64,000 nucleotides of DNA from Sciscionella marina DSM 45152. GTDB lineage: Bacteria > Actinomycetota > Actinomycetes > Mycobacteriales > Pseudonocardiaceae. The position numbers and the translations under genes are program-made. Of the stretch, positions 35,147 to 43,359 are shown one piece after another. How positions within the stretch are numbered: position 1 is the stretch's first letter; every line of letters starts with the position of its first letter. The notes under the pieces were generated by a model, which was not told the DNA's origin, searched no databases, and worked only from the letters and a program-made list of their open reading frames with translations. Location of the stretch: contig NZ_KB905436.1 in NCBI RefSeq assembly GCF_000379465.1, positions 22,507-86,506 of the forward strand. The letters run 5' to 3'.

Positions 35147-36856
35147 ATGGTTTCGATCAGCGATATCCGAAAATGGAACGCCGACCAACTCGAACAAGCC
35201 CGCAGCGAAGTCCAGCGCGAACTTCAAGTACTGACCAGCGAGGGTGATGAATTCGCCGGGACGAAGATCAGCGAAGGCGACTGGACTGGCAAGAGTTCCG
35301 CGAGCGCGATGGCCGCGCACGACAAACTTCTCCAACAGGGGGATCGCCACGCGGCCGGGCTGGCAGCGATCGTCAAAGGGCTGGCGCAGGCATCCGATGC
35401 GGTCCGGCCACTGCCGCGTCAGATCAACGAGGCCGAAGAACTCGGCCGCAAATACGGCTTTCAGGTCGGCGAGAACGGTGACGTGACCGACACCTTCGCC
35501 GGTAAGCCCCTGCCGCCGGACATCCATCCCGAAGACCGTGAGCGCGCCAAGCAAGAGATCACCGCGAAACTCGAACAGGTCGTACGCACCGCAACCGATA
35601 TCGATGCCGATCTGGCGGGTGTGTTCGGCAAGGCGGGAGCGGGTCAATACGGAGTCGGGCAAACGGGGAACCTCACCACGGCAGCCGCAGCGGGCACTGC
35701 CGCCATGGCGCTGACAACTCCCGATCCGCCAGCAGGTGGCACAGCTGCCCAGAATGCTGCCTGGTGGGGCACCTTGTCCAAAGCTGAGCAGGGCGCGGCT
35801 ATTGGGGCCACGCCGGACAAGATCGGCAACCTGAACGGGGTTCCCGCCGTTGCGCGGTCGCAGGCCAACATGAACCGGATCCCGGCGATGCGAGCGCGAC
35901 TGATGCAGCGGCTCAAGAACAGCGGCAGCGTTGACGAGATCAAGAGCATTGAGGCAAAGCTCAAGTCGCTCGACAAGATCAAAGAAACCATGCACCGTGG
36001 CAATCGATCGCTGCTTGTGCTCGATGACACCCATCCACGGATGGAAGCAGCGATCGGAATCGGCGATGTCGACGGCGCGAAGAACGTTAACGTCTTCACC
36101 CCCGGCTTCACCACCACAGTCGACGGTTCCATCAAGGGTTACGACAGCGCCATGGCCGATCTTCTACAGAAGGAGAATTACCTCAACAGGGTGCATGGAG
36201 GTGGTTCGAACGCCGCTGTGACCTGGATCGGTTACCAGGCACCCCAAGCGGACGAGGTGGCCAGTAGCCAATCGGTAGCGCTTCCACAGGCGGCGCAACA
36301 CGGTGGGAACAAGCTTGCTGGTTTTCTCAGCGGAGTCGGCGTTGCACACGAAGCCAACAACGCACCCCTGCATCTCACTGCGCTGGGGCACTCATATGGT
36401 TCCACCACGACCGGGGAAGCGCTCGGCCACAACACACCCGCCAACGACGCCGTGCTCTTCGGATCGCCCGGTGAGGGCTGGAACAAGCCACATGTCAACG
36501 GCGGGCACATCTACAGTGAACAGGCCGCGACCGACTACGTACCAGCAGCCGGACACACCTCAGACCTGTTCCACCTCCCCACCAGCCCCGGCGGACCACT
36601 TGGACCCGACACCTACAGCGACCCGAACATCCAACACATGAGCACCAACATCAAGGCAAACCCAGAGGGCGGAGACCCACTGGCGCCAGCATTCGGACAC
36701 AGCGAATATCTGAACAACGGGACCACCAGCCAATACAACATGGCCGCAGTCGGATCCGGGCACTCTGAGCTAGTGAAACCCGAAACCGAAGGAGACCGGA
36801 TGCTACGCGACGCCAGCTACTTCACTCCCGGATTCATGTTTGGTACACCAAAATGA
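35147..36856 (+). CDS. DUF1023 alpha/beta hydrolase, possible type VII effector
   Basis: 569 residues from ATG 35147 (GTG 35141 possible). The first 140 or so residues are helical and coiled-coil-like (SISDIRKWNADQLEQARSEV), as in WXG-type secreted proteins. The C-terminal half is a DUF1023 hydrolase with nucleophile elbow LGHSYGS (Ser near 416). Large secreted lipase-like proteins of this design occur widely in actinomycetes. It overlaps the lipoprotein gene by 4 bases (ATGA). Confidence 0.75.
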   Translation: MVSISDIRKWNADQLEQARSEVQRELQVLTSEGDEFAGTKISEGDWTGKSSASAMAAHDKLLQQGDRHAAGLAAIVKGLAQASDAVRPLPRQINEAEELGRKYGFQVGENGDVTDTFAGKPLPPDIHPEDRERAKQEITAKLEQVVRTATDIDADLAGVFGKAGAGQYGVGQTGNLTTAAAAGTAAMALTTPDPPAGGTAAQNAAWWGTLSKAEQGAAIGATPDKIGNLNGVPAVARSQANMNRIPAMRARLMQRLKNSGSVDEIKSIEAKLKSLDKIKETMHRGNRSLLVLDDTHPRMEAAIGIGDVDGAKNVNVFTPGFTTTVDGSIKGYDSAMADLLQKENYLNRVHGGGSNAAVTWIGYQAPQADEVASSQSVALPQAAQHGGNKLAGFLSGVGVAHEANNAPLHLTALGHSYGSTTTGEALGHNTPANDAVLFGSPGEGWNKPHVNGGHIYSEQAATDYVPAAGHTSDLFHLPTSPGGPLGPDTYSDPNIQHMSTNIKANPEGGDPLAPAFGHSEYLNNGTTSQYNMAAVGSGHSELVKPETEGDRMLRDASYFTPGFMFGTPK

Positions 36857-37428
36857 CAATGAAGAACACCATCGCTACTTTCACCCTTGCGGCTTCCCTG
36901 CTAACGATTGTCGGCTGTGGTGCCGTAACAGACGATCCCCCTTCCAACGGAGTTGATATGCAACACCCGGATGAAGCCTTCGCTAAGTTGGCGAAGCTCC
37001 CTTCGATCGATGAAGCTGTCCAACAGTATGAACAACTTGGCTCGCAAATCAGGCAAGAACTGTCGCAGGAGATCCCCGACCTAACGGCATGGAAGGACTC
37101 GCAAGATAGCGTCGGCGGTAGCGGCTGCTTCAATGAGGAAGACGGCGAGAAGCGACACTTGCCCGACTATGTGGTCCAAAAAGGGGTAACGGACCAACAA
37201 TATGAACAGGCCCTGCAAATCATCGGAAAGATGGCAAAACCGATCGGGTTCGGAGACAAACCGCAGCGCTTTCATGATTCACCCGGAAAGCATGATTCAT
37301 CATTCTTTAATCCTCGAGACAATACAACAATCTCGTTCGGAACTGGAAAAGCAACCGTCCTACAGATATCCGTTGGCTGTCACCTGACTCCTGAGGCAAA
37401 GAAGCGCGGGCATCCATCCGAGTCGTGA
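36853..37428 (+). CDS. LppA-like lipoprotein
   Basis: 191 residues. Signal peptide with lipobox TIVGC (Cys about residue 22), then a domain with SGCFNEED resembling LppA-family lipoproteins. Base composition is clearly lower in GC than the surroundings. It is translationally coupled to the DUF1023 hydrolase, so it could be its membrane partner or immunity protein. That pairing is inference. Confidence 0.65.
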   Translation: MTMKNTIATFTLAASLLTIVGCGAVTDDPPSNGVDMQHPDEAFAKLAKLPSIDEAVQQYEQLGSQIRQELSQEIPDLTAWKDSQDSVGGSGCFNEEDGEKRHLPDYVVQKGVTDQQYEQALQIIGKMAKPIGFGDKPQRFHDSPGKHDSSFFNPRDNTTISFGTGKATVLQISVGCHLTPEAKKRGHPSES

Positions 37429-37442
37429 GAAGAGGTTACATC

Positions 37443-37745
37443 GTGGAAGACGTCGAGTCAGACCATGATCCGCCGCGTGAGTCGATGCGTGAGGTGAAGA
37501 AGGGTGACGAGGACGCTGCGGAGAAGGTACTCAAAGGTTTGGAAGATATGCCGTCCGCGTTCGATGCGGAGACAGTGGGGAGTGCGGAGACGGCGCGGGC
37601 GTTCAACGATGCCCTGAGCACCCTGTTCAAGAACACGGCGCGGCAGGCCGCCGACCTGCGTGTGCTTGCGGACAAGATCGACCCGGAGACGGGCACCTTC
37701 GACGGCGTCTCAATCGAGCGGCAGCAGGCCGGGCCAACCGACTAG
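37443..37745 (+). CDS. Small acidic hypothetical protein
   Basis: 100 residues from GTG 37443 (AGAGG upstream; GTG 37425 is an alternative that overlaps the lipoprotein stop). Highly charged, helical, no Cys and no membrane segment. It ends the rightward cassette of EspC-like, hydrolase and lipoprotein genes and could be an accessory component. Function not recognised. Confidence 0.55.
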   Translation: MEDVESDHDPPRESMREVKKGDEDAAEKVLKGLEDMPSAFDAETVGSAETARAFNDALSTLFKNTARQAADLRVLADKIDPETGTFDGVSIERQQAGPTD

Positions 37746-37751
37746 TCGCGC

Positions 37752-37997
37752 TCACACTCCGGGGGTGAGTGGTGCTGAGGTTGGTTGTGGGAGCGCGTTG
37801 AGGCAGCTCATGCAGGGCATGCCAGTAAAGCTGGTCAGCAGGTCGACGGTGCCGGGCTCGAAGCTTTCCCCGCAGTAAGCAACCAGGCGCTCACATACCT
37901 CATCGGGGACGGGGACGAGGTGGACCGTGCGGCGGGTTTCCTCGACGATGCCCTTGCGTAGTCGGACCCGCAGGATGGGCAGCTGATCAGGCTGCAC
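37752..37997 (-). CDS. Small Cys-rich hypothetical protein, 81 residues
   Basis: From GTG 37997, overlapping the previous gene's end by 11 bases. The segment TVHLVPVPDEVCERLVAYCGESFEPG is followed by GMPCMSCLNAL, giving a CxxC and two further Cys residues, probably a zinc ribbon. Longer upstream starts would run antiparallel through the first gene and are not needed. Confidence 0.5.
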   Translation of the reverse strand: MQPDQLPILRVRLRKGIVEETRRTVHLVPVPDEVCERLVAYCGESFEPGTVDLLTSFTGMPCMSCLNALPQPTSAPLTPGV

Positions 37998-38229
37998 GGT
38001 GGTGCGTGGTGTGCCGGGCGCGGTGGACGCGGATGGTTCCGGCGCACCCACGACAGCGTGTAGCGGGGACTGTGGCCAGTGCGGCGGGATGAAAGCGAGC
38101 ACCGCATAGTGCCTGGTATTCGCCGAGTTGATCGGCGATGGTGTCCGCCATGTCATGCCCGGTCACGGCGTGCTCGGTGCCGATGGGGTCGGTGATCCAG
38201 CAGTAGGAGAACCGGTGCGCGGTCTTCAT
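37987..38229 (-). CDS. Small zinc-finger-like hypothetical protein, 80 residues
   Basis: Begins MKTAHRFSYCWITDPIG at 38229. Cys residues in ALCGARF and TRCRGCAG suggest a zinc-binding fold similar to its neighbour at 37752. These two genes form a leftward pair that is divergent from the XRE-Nudix regulator, and their joint promoter region contains a long inverted repeat. Confidence 0.5.
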   Translation of the reverse strand: MKTAHRFSYCWITDPIGTEHAVTGHDMADTIADQLGEYQALCGARFHPAALATVPATRCRGCAGTIRVHRARHTTHHRAA

Positions 38230-38262
38230 GGTCAGCCTCGTGAGGTCGTTCCGGAGGTGGAG

Positions 38263-38346
38263 GGCACCCGACGCCAGGGTTTTGGATGGTCGGCAGCACG
38301 GAGGGCTGTCGCCCGCAACCGGTGCCTGCTCCTGACGTCGGGTGCC
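38263..38346. promoter_or_regulatory. 16-bp inverted repeat (15/16) in the divergent gap before the XRE-Nudix gene
   Basis: Arm 38263-38278 (GGCACCCGACGCCAGG) and arm 38331-38346 (CCTGACGTCGGGTGCC) are inverse copies with one mismatch and 52 bases between. Just before the regulator start, TCTAGA lies in an AT-richer stretch that could be a -10 region, and the ATG at 38460 would then be leaderless. Confidence 0.45.
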
Positions 38347-38459
38347 ACCGTCGACTCAACCGGTTGGGAAGCGTGCAGCCCACGGCGAAAAGGGCGAAAC
38401 TTTTCGGCAGAAATGTCGCACTATGGGGTCTGAACTGCGGAATCTGGTACTGTCTAGAC

Positions 38460-39887
38460 ATGGCAGTCGCACATCGGCGCGCGTTCGCCACGGCTCGCAA
38501 GGCCGCCGGGCACACTCAGGAAAGCCTTGCCGGGATGCTGCACATCGACCGTTCGACGGTGATCCGCTGGGAGGCAGGGGAAACCACGCCGGTGGCGTAC
38601 CTGTGGCCGAAGCTCGCGCACTCGCTCGGGGTCTCGCACGAGCGGTTGCAGGACTTGCTTGCCGCATCGCGCCGCGATGAGGGACCGCTGTCCGGTTTGG
38701 CAGCGGTGTGCGCTTGGATCGATACTCAGACCAGTTGGAAACCGGGCACGGCGCGGGAAAAGGTTGCGGATCGGTGGTCGCGGTTGGACGTGACCACGGT
38801 GTACGAGCGCAGTGCACATCGGACGGGGACCAGTCGTGAGGCCGCGATGCGGATACTCGCCGAGTACTACGGCGGGGACGCGCTCCATCGGGCCAGTTTC
38901 GGTGGACAGAACATCGTGACCACGATCGCGACGCGGCCGGAATGGCTCAACGGAGGGCCAACCACGGCGCGGTTCGAGGCGACAGGGGATACTCGCCGTG
39001 TCTCGCTGGATGGCACGGCGGCGCGCGCGGCCGTTGAACGGCTGGCCGAGGGGCTTGTGCTCGACATCCGGTTTACCGATGCACAGATCTACCGGCTCCT
39101 CGGGATCGAGGACGAAGTGGTGTTCGGCCCTGCCCGCTTCGCCGAGTACGCCGTCACCAGTGACCTGCTGGAAGCCGAGCTCGTGGATAGCCTGGCACGC
39201 AACGGAAAGATGCCGCTACGCGACCGTTGGCTACCGGATCTGACGAGTGTGTTCGATCTGCGCGGCCGCCTGTGTGCAGGTGGCGTGGCCACCTTGTGTG
39301 CGTTCGCACGCCCCACTGATGCGCGCCGCCCCGAACCCGACTATGCCCTCGTTGTCCAGAAGCGTTCCGGACGTGTGCTCAACGCGACCGGAAAGCTTGC
39401 GGTGGTCCCGAAAGGCTTCCATCAGCCGATGACCGATCCGCGGGCAGACGTCGCGATCGCGGAGACCGTGCGCCGCGAGCTTGAGGAAGAACTGTTCGCG
39501 CGTACCGACGTGGACAACACGCTCGGCGAAACCCGCGCAGCCGACCCCATGCACCCGTCCCGCCTCTCCGAACCATTGCGGTGGCTGACCGAACACGACG
39601 CCCTACGCATCGAACAGACCGGATTCGGCATCAACCTCGTCAGCGGCAACTACGAGTTCGCCACCCTTGCGGTGGTTGACGATCCGGAGTTCTGGACCCG
39701 ATACGGCGGGGCCATCGAAGCCAACTGGGAAGCGGACGGACTCCAGCTCTACTCAACCGGTGACGACACGGCCCTTGCCGAGTTGGTCACAGACGAGTCA
39801 TGGAGCAACGAAGGACTGTTCGCGCTCCTGCAAGGAGCCCGATATCTGAGTGAGCGTGGGTGCCTTGAATACCTTGGAGGAATGTAA
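38460..39887 (+). CDS. XRE-type regulator with C-terminal Nudix-like domain
   Basis: 475 residues from ATG 38460. The N-terminus is an XRE helix-turn-helix (HTQESLAGMLHIDRSTVIRWEAGETTP). A middle helical region follows, and a Nudix-like domain around residues 300-430 carries RRELEEELF near the Nudix-box position. No ribosome site is visible, and transcription probably begins at the ATG. A second, truncated and frameshifted copy lies inverted at 42151-42996. The ligand or substrate is unknown. Confidence 0.75.
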   Translation: MAVAHRRAFATARKAAGHTQESLAGMLHIDRSTVIRWEAGETTPVAYLWPKLAHSLGVSHERLQDLLAASRRDEGPLSGLAAVCAWIDTQTSWKPGTAREKVADRWSRLDVTTVYERSAHRTGTSREAAMRILAEYYGGDALHRASFGGQNIVTTIATRPEWLNGGPTTARFEATGDTRRVSLDGTAARAAVERLAEGLVLDIRFTDAQIYRLLGIEDEVVFGPARFAEYAVTSDLLEAELVDSLARNGKMPLRDRWLPDLTSVFDLRGRLCAGGVATLCAFARPTDARRPEPDYALVVQKRSGRVLNATGKLAVVPKGFHQPMTDPRADVAIAETVRRELEEELFARTDVDNTLGETRAADPMHPSRLSEPLRWLTEHDALRIEQTGFGINLVSGNYEFATLAVVDDPEFWTRYGGAIEANWEADGLQLYSTGDDTALAELVTDESWSNEGLFALLQGARYLSERGCLEYLGGM

Positions 39888-40004
39888 GGTGGTCGTGTTG
39901 CACGGTGAAACGACTGAACCGTTGCGCAGATGGCTCGGCGGGCTGCATGGTTCTGATCAAGGTTGCTGGAGGCTGGTTCAGCGGCTGTGCCAAGGTGATC
40001 ATCG

Positions 40005-40739
40005 ATGAGTGATAAACACGATGGCAGGCACATAATTGAACGATCACAGCGCGTTACCGAGATGATTCGTCCAAGTCTGCGAGATGGTGATGTACGGCGT
40101 GCAGTGCGTGCCTCGCTATCGGCACAGCATCAAGTCGTAGCTGAAGAGACCATGCCATTGTTGCTGGACGAATTGGTGATAGGTGAGCATGGCAGGATCG
40201 ATCTGGCCTTGGTTACAGAAAGCACGCACGGGTTCGAGCTAAAAAGTGACCATGATTCACTAACGCGGCTACCGCGTCAGATGCACACTTATAGTCGAAT
40301 TTTCGATTTCTGCACATTGGTAGTTACTCCTCGCCATCTCGCTGCTGCTCGTGCGCGGTTACGAAGGGGCTGGGGATTATCCGTAGTAGAGGTTACGGCA
40401 GGCGGGGAGGTACGATACAGCCCCATACGCTCGGCTCGACCAAACCGCGCTGTCCGGGCTGAAGAGTTAGTGCAACTGCTTTGGCGAGCGGAAGCCCTGG
40501 CCGCGTTAGAGGCGGTCGGAGCCGCGACCGGATACAGGTCGAAGCCCCGAACCGACCTGTGGGATCGACTTTGCGAAGTCATCGCTCTGGACGAATTGAA
40601 AACCATCGTTCGTACTGCTCTCAGGGAACGCCGAGGCTGGCGAGACGGTACGAGACGACATGCAAGTGATGCGAAACTCCGGCCCGAAGATATGTCATCG
40701 CGTTTCCTGGCCCGTCGTGTCCGTGCGCCACAGCGCTAA
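40005..40739 (+). CDS. sce7726 family protein, PD-(D/E)XK nuclease-like
   Basis: 244 residues from ATG 40005 (AAGGTGA upstream). The core GRIDLALV...GFELKSDHDSLTRLPRQ gives the nuclease triad D66, E78, K80. Proteins of this type are commonly encoded beside a beta-family protein in accessory regions and have been linked to phage defence by context. Here the partner is convergent, with 119 bases of 3' overlap. GC is lower than in the chromosome. Confidence 0.75.
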   Translation: MSDKHDGRHIIERSQRVTEMIRPSLRDGDVRRAVRASLSAQHQVVAEETMPLLLDELVIGEHGRIDLALVTESTHGFELKSDHDSLTRLPRQMHTYSRIFDFCTLVVTPRHLAAARARLRRGWGLSVVEVTAGGEVRYSPIRSARPNRAVRAEELVQLLWRAEALAALEAVGAATGYRSKPRTDLWDRLCEVIALDELKTIVRTALRERRGWRDGTRRHASDAKLRPEDMSSRFLARRVRAPQR

Positions 40740-41649
40740 TGTAGTGGTCACCGGGACTGAACTGAGCCGTAGCGAAGTACTGTGCAGCAGCTAGGTCAAC
40801 GGCCAAGGCCTGATACTGCTGGCCAGGGCGCTTGCGTTCGTGCCCGCGATGCACCTTCCACATGCGGTCGTGGGTGTACTTGATATTCGGAATTGGTGGA
40901 AACGGGGCTTGGTCATGAGTGGGGACACCGATAGCGTAGTCAGCATAAGTGAGCGGGAGCACGGTGTAGCTACCTGTCACCAGGTCAAATGTGTTCGCAT
41001 CATTACGGTGCAACTCACCTACCGAGCCCTTTCCAACGGAGGATAGATCAATGGGGAAAGCCGACAAGGCTACGACAAGGCTGCGCCAGGTCGTACTGCT
41101 GGGCAGCATCTGTAACGCCTGACTGACGGCTGCCGCCCTAACGGATGGTGTCCCAGCCACAAGCCCGGCATCAACGACTAGGTCCACGGACGCAGGCGAT
41201 ACGCTGCACGCAGACAGGACGTCGTCCACTTCACCGTTCAGTGCGTTACCAAACTCCAATATCTCTTCAACATCTAGTCGTAGCACGAGGCCACGGCCTT
41301 GCGCGGCGACGATGGACCTCACGGTGGACAACAACGATGCAGGTTCGCTTGTCGTGATGACCGGAACCGCCGACACCTCTGTTTCCAGACATGCGAACAA
41401 ACTATCAACGGCCGCAGCAAATGGCCGCTCATCCATGTTGTGGACGTTAAGGCTGTGCACCCAGACGACACCGCTCGATGCAGGCCACGCCTGGATCAAC
41501 TTGGTTGAAGCATTCCTTGGATCTACTACCTCAAACAGGGGAACCACGTTGTCGAGTCGACACGATTTGACTGCACCAAGCTCACCTGCCTTGCATTTCA
41601 GAATAGCTACGTAATCGGTCCATGTGAGCGGTCTATTTGCAGCCACCAT
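40621..41649 (-). CDS. Beta family protein (phage T4 beta-protein-like), partner of the sce7726 gene
   Basis: 342 residues. An alternating alpha/beta pattern (YVAILKCKAGELGAVKS, VVPLFEVVDP, LVLRLDVEEI, VDLVVDAG) and the C-terminal HYISAVAHGHDGPGNAMTYLRAGVSHHL region match the family called beta protein, whose activity is unknown. It faces the nuclease gene, and the two 3' ends overlap by 119 bases, an uncommon arrangement that would make overlapping antisense transcripts. Confidence 0.7.
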   Translation of the reverse strand: MVAANRPLTWTDYVAILKCKAGELGAVKSCRLDNVVPLFEVVDPRNASTKLIQAWPASSGVVWVHSLNVHNMDERPFAAAVDSLFACLETEVSAVPVITTSEPASLLSTVRSIVAAQGRGLVLRLDVEEILEFGNALNGEVDDVLSACSVSPASVDLVVDAGLVAGTPSVRAAAVSQALQMLPSSTTWRSLVVALSAFPIDLSSVGKGSVGELHRNDANTFDLVTGSYTVLPLTYADYAIGVPTHDQAPFPPIPNIKYTHDRMWKVHRGHERKRPGQQYQALAVDLAAAQYFATAQFSPGDHYISAVAHGHDGPGNAMTYLRAGVSHHLHVVSYRLASLGVP

Positions 41650-41800
41650 AAAGGGCAGTATAGGAATCGAGAGTGCTCAAATGTATCGCCAAAACTCCAC
41701 TCACACCAACGGAGCAATCAAACCACACGAACAGCCCAACCTGCCACGAGATATAATACGGACAGCCAATATCAGCAGCCAACTGGCTCTAGGAATTGGG

Positions 41801-42157
41801 CTAAGAGTGTGATGGCCAGCGGACGGTCATGATGGTGGTGTCTTCGAGGGCTTCCCAGGAGTGATCAATGCCCGGCCCCCACAGTACGTAGTCGCCTTGT
41901 TCGGCGAGCGTGACACTCTCGGTGGTGAGGTCGAGTCGGAAGTGCCCGGAGATGAGCAGCAGGAGGGTGGTGCGCTGGTCGTCGGTGGTCCACTCAGCGC
42001 GCTTGTCGCCTGCGGGGTGGTTGAACCACTTGACCTCGACGTCTTGGGAGTGCCGGACACCTTCGGCGGGGTCGATGAAGTGGCCGAGTATCCAGCCGCG
42101 CGTGTCCTGTCCGTCCTTGGCTGCGTTGCCGCTGTGCCAGGTGGCACCGGTCACCAT
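41801..42157 (-). CDS. Small cupin-like protein
   Basis: 118 residues from ATG 42157 (GTG 42166 possible). The pattern GHFIDPAEGVRHSQDVEVKWFNHPAG and a late GPGIDHSWEAL fit a single-domain cupin, with the usual Gly-Asp-x-x turn (EQGDYVLWGPG). The start overlaps the stop of the broken XRE-Nudix copy, so the cupin was probably the second gene of that operon and now lacks a native promoter. Confidence 0.65.
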   Translation of the reverse strand: MVTGATWHSGNAAKDGQDTRGWILGHFIDPAEGVRHSQDVEVKWFNHPAGDKRAEWTTDDQRTTLLLLISGHFRLDLTTESVTLAEQGDYVLWGPGIDHSWEALEDTTIMTVRWPSHS

Positions 42158-42996
42158 AGCTCCCACTCGATCGTCGGTATGTCGACTCGCTCACCACCGA
42201 TTTGCGCAAGTCTGCGCAGTCCTTGCAGGTAGGCGAAGAGTCCTTCGTTGCTCCACGCTATATCACCGGCCAGGTCGGTGAGGTGGTCGCGGTCGAGAGT
42301 GGAGACCTGCCGGAGCCCGGATGCTTCCCAGTTCGCTTCAAGCTGGCCGCCGTATCGGTTCCAGAACTGATCGTCATCGATGACGATCAATCCGGGGGAA
42401 CCCGTAGTTGGCGCTGATGAGATTGTACCCGAATCCGGTGCATTCGAGCCGGACCGCGCCAGACTCGGTCAGCCACCGCATGGGTTCAGAGAGCCGCGAG
42501 GGGTGCATGGGATCGGCGTGGCGGTCCTGCGTGACGGTGTTGTCGATGTCGTCACGGCCGAATAGCTCTTCTTCCATCTCGCGCAGCAGGGTCGCGCCGA
42601 GGCGCGCATCGGAGCGGTAGTCGGTCAGCGGCTGGTGGAAGCCCTTCGGGATCACCGCAAGGCGTCGTGCGGCGTTGAGCACTCGGCCCGAGCGTTCCTG
42701 GACGAGTAGTGCGTAATCCGCTGCCGGTCGAAGCAGTGTCGCGGGTCGCGCGATGGCGCACAGGGCCAGGGTGCCGCCCACGCAGAGCCGATTGGTCGTG
42801 TCGAGTACGTTCGCCAGCTCGGGTAGATAGCGGTCTCGAAGCGGGAGCGCGCCGGGCTGTGTGGGGCGGCCTTCCGCGATCGCGTCCACGATCTCGGCTT
42901 CGAGAAGGTCCATGGTCAGCGCGTAATGCCCGAACCGGTCTATGCCGAACCGGCCCGCCAGTGCGCCCGCTTGGACGTTGTGCTGGTCGAGCCGGT
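42151..42996 (-). pseudogene. Truncated and frameshifted second copy of the XRE-Nudix regulator
   Basis: Reading leftward, the first frame (to about 42374) matches the middle of the 38460 product (LLEAEIVDAIAEG versus LLEAELVDSLARNG, then PKGFHQPLTD, EMEEELFG, ADPMHPSRLSEPMRWLTE). Near 42380 it shifts to a second frame (IDDDQFWNRYGGQLEANWEASG) that matches the C-terminus and ends at 42151. The N-terminal 220 or so residues, including the DNA-binding part, are missing, and homology stops at the right junction of the insertion. Confidence 0.85.
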
Positions 42997-43356
42997 ATCG
43001 CGGCGCTGCACGCCGATGTGCCCACCGCCGCCGAGACCGACTGGGTGCAGATCCTCGAGTGGTACGACGAGCTGGTGCGCCTGACCGACAGCCCGGTCGT
43101 GCTGCTCAACCGCGCGGTGGCGGTCGGGGAGGCCGACGGTCCGCGCGCCGGGCTGGCGGCACTGGCGACAGTGAAGGACTCGGAGCTGGGCGAGTCACTG
43201 CCACGCTATACCGCGGTGGCCGCCTATCTGCACGAGCGCGACGGCGATCCGGAAACGGCGGCGCGGCTGTACGCCGAGGCGGCGGGCAAAGCGGGAAACC
43301 TCGCCGAGCGCGATCACCTGACCCGCCAGGCCGCCCGGCTCAACAACCGCTCGTGA
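42997..43356 (+). pseudogene. ECF42-type sigma factor, 3' part
   Basis: 120 codons continuing the gene interrupted at 34581: IAALHADVPTAAETDWVQILEWYDELVRLT, then tetratricopeptide-like helices (AAYLHERDGDPETAARLYAEAAG) and a normal C-terminus LNNRS. This is the second half of the ECF42 C-terminal extension. It has no own start signal, and the stop lies 3 bases from the convergent helicase gene. Confidence 0.9.
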
Positions 43357-43359
43357 GCG

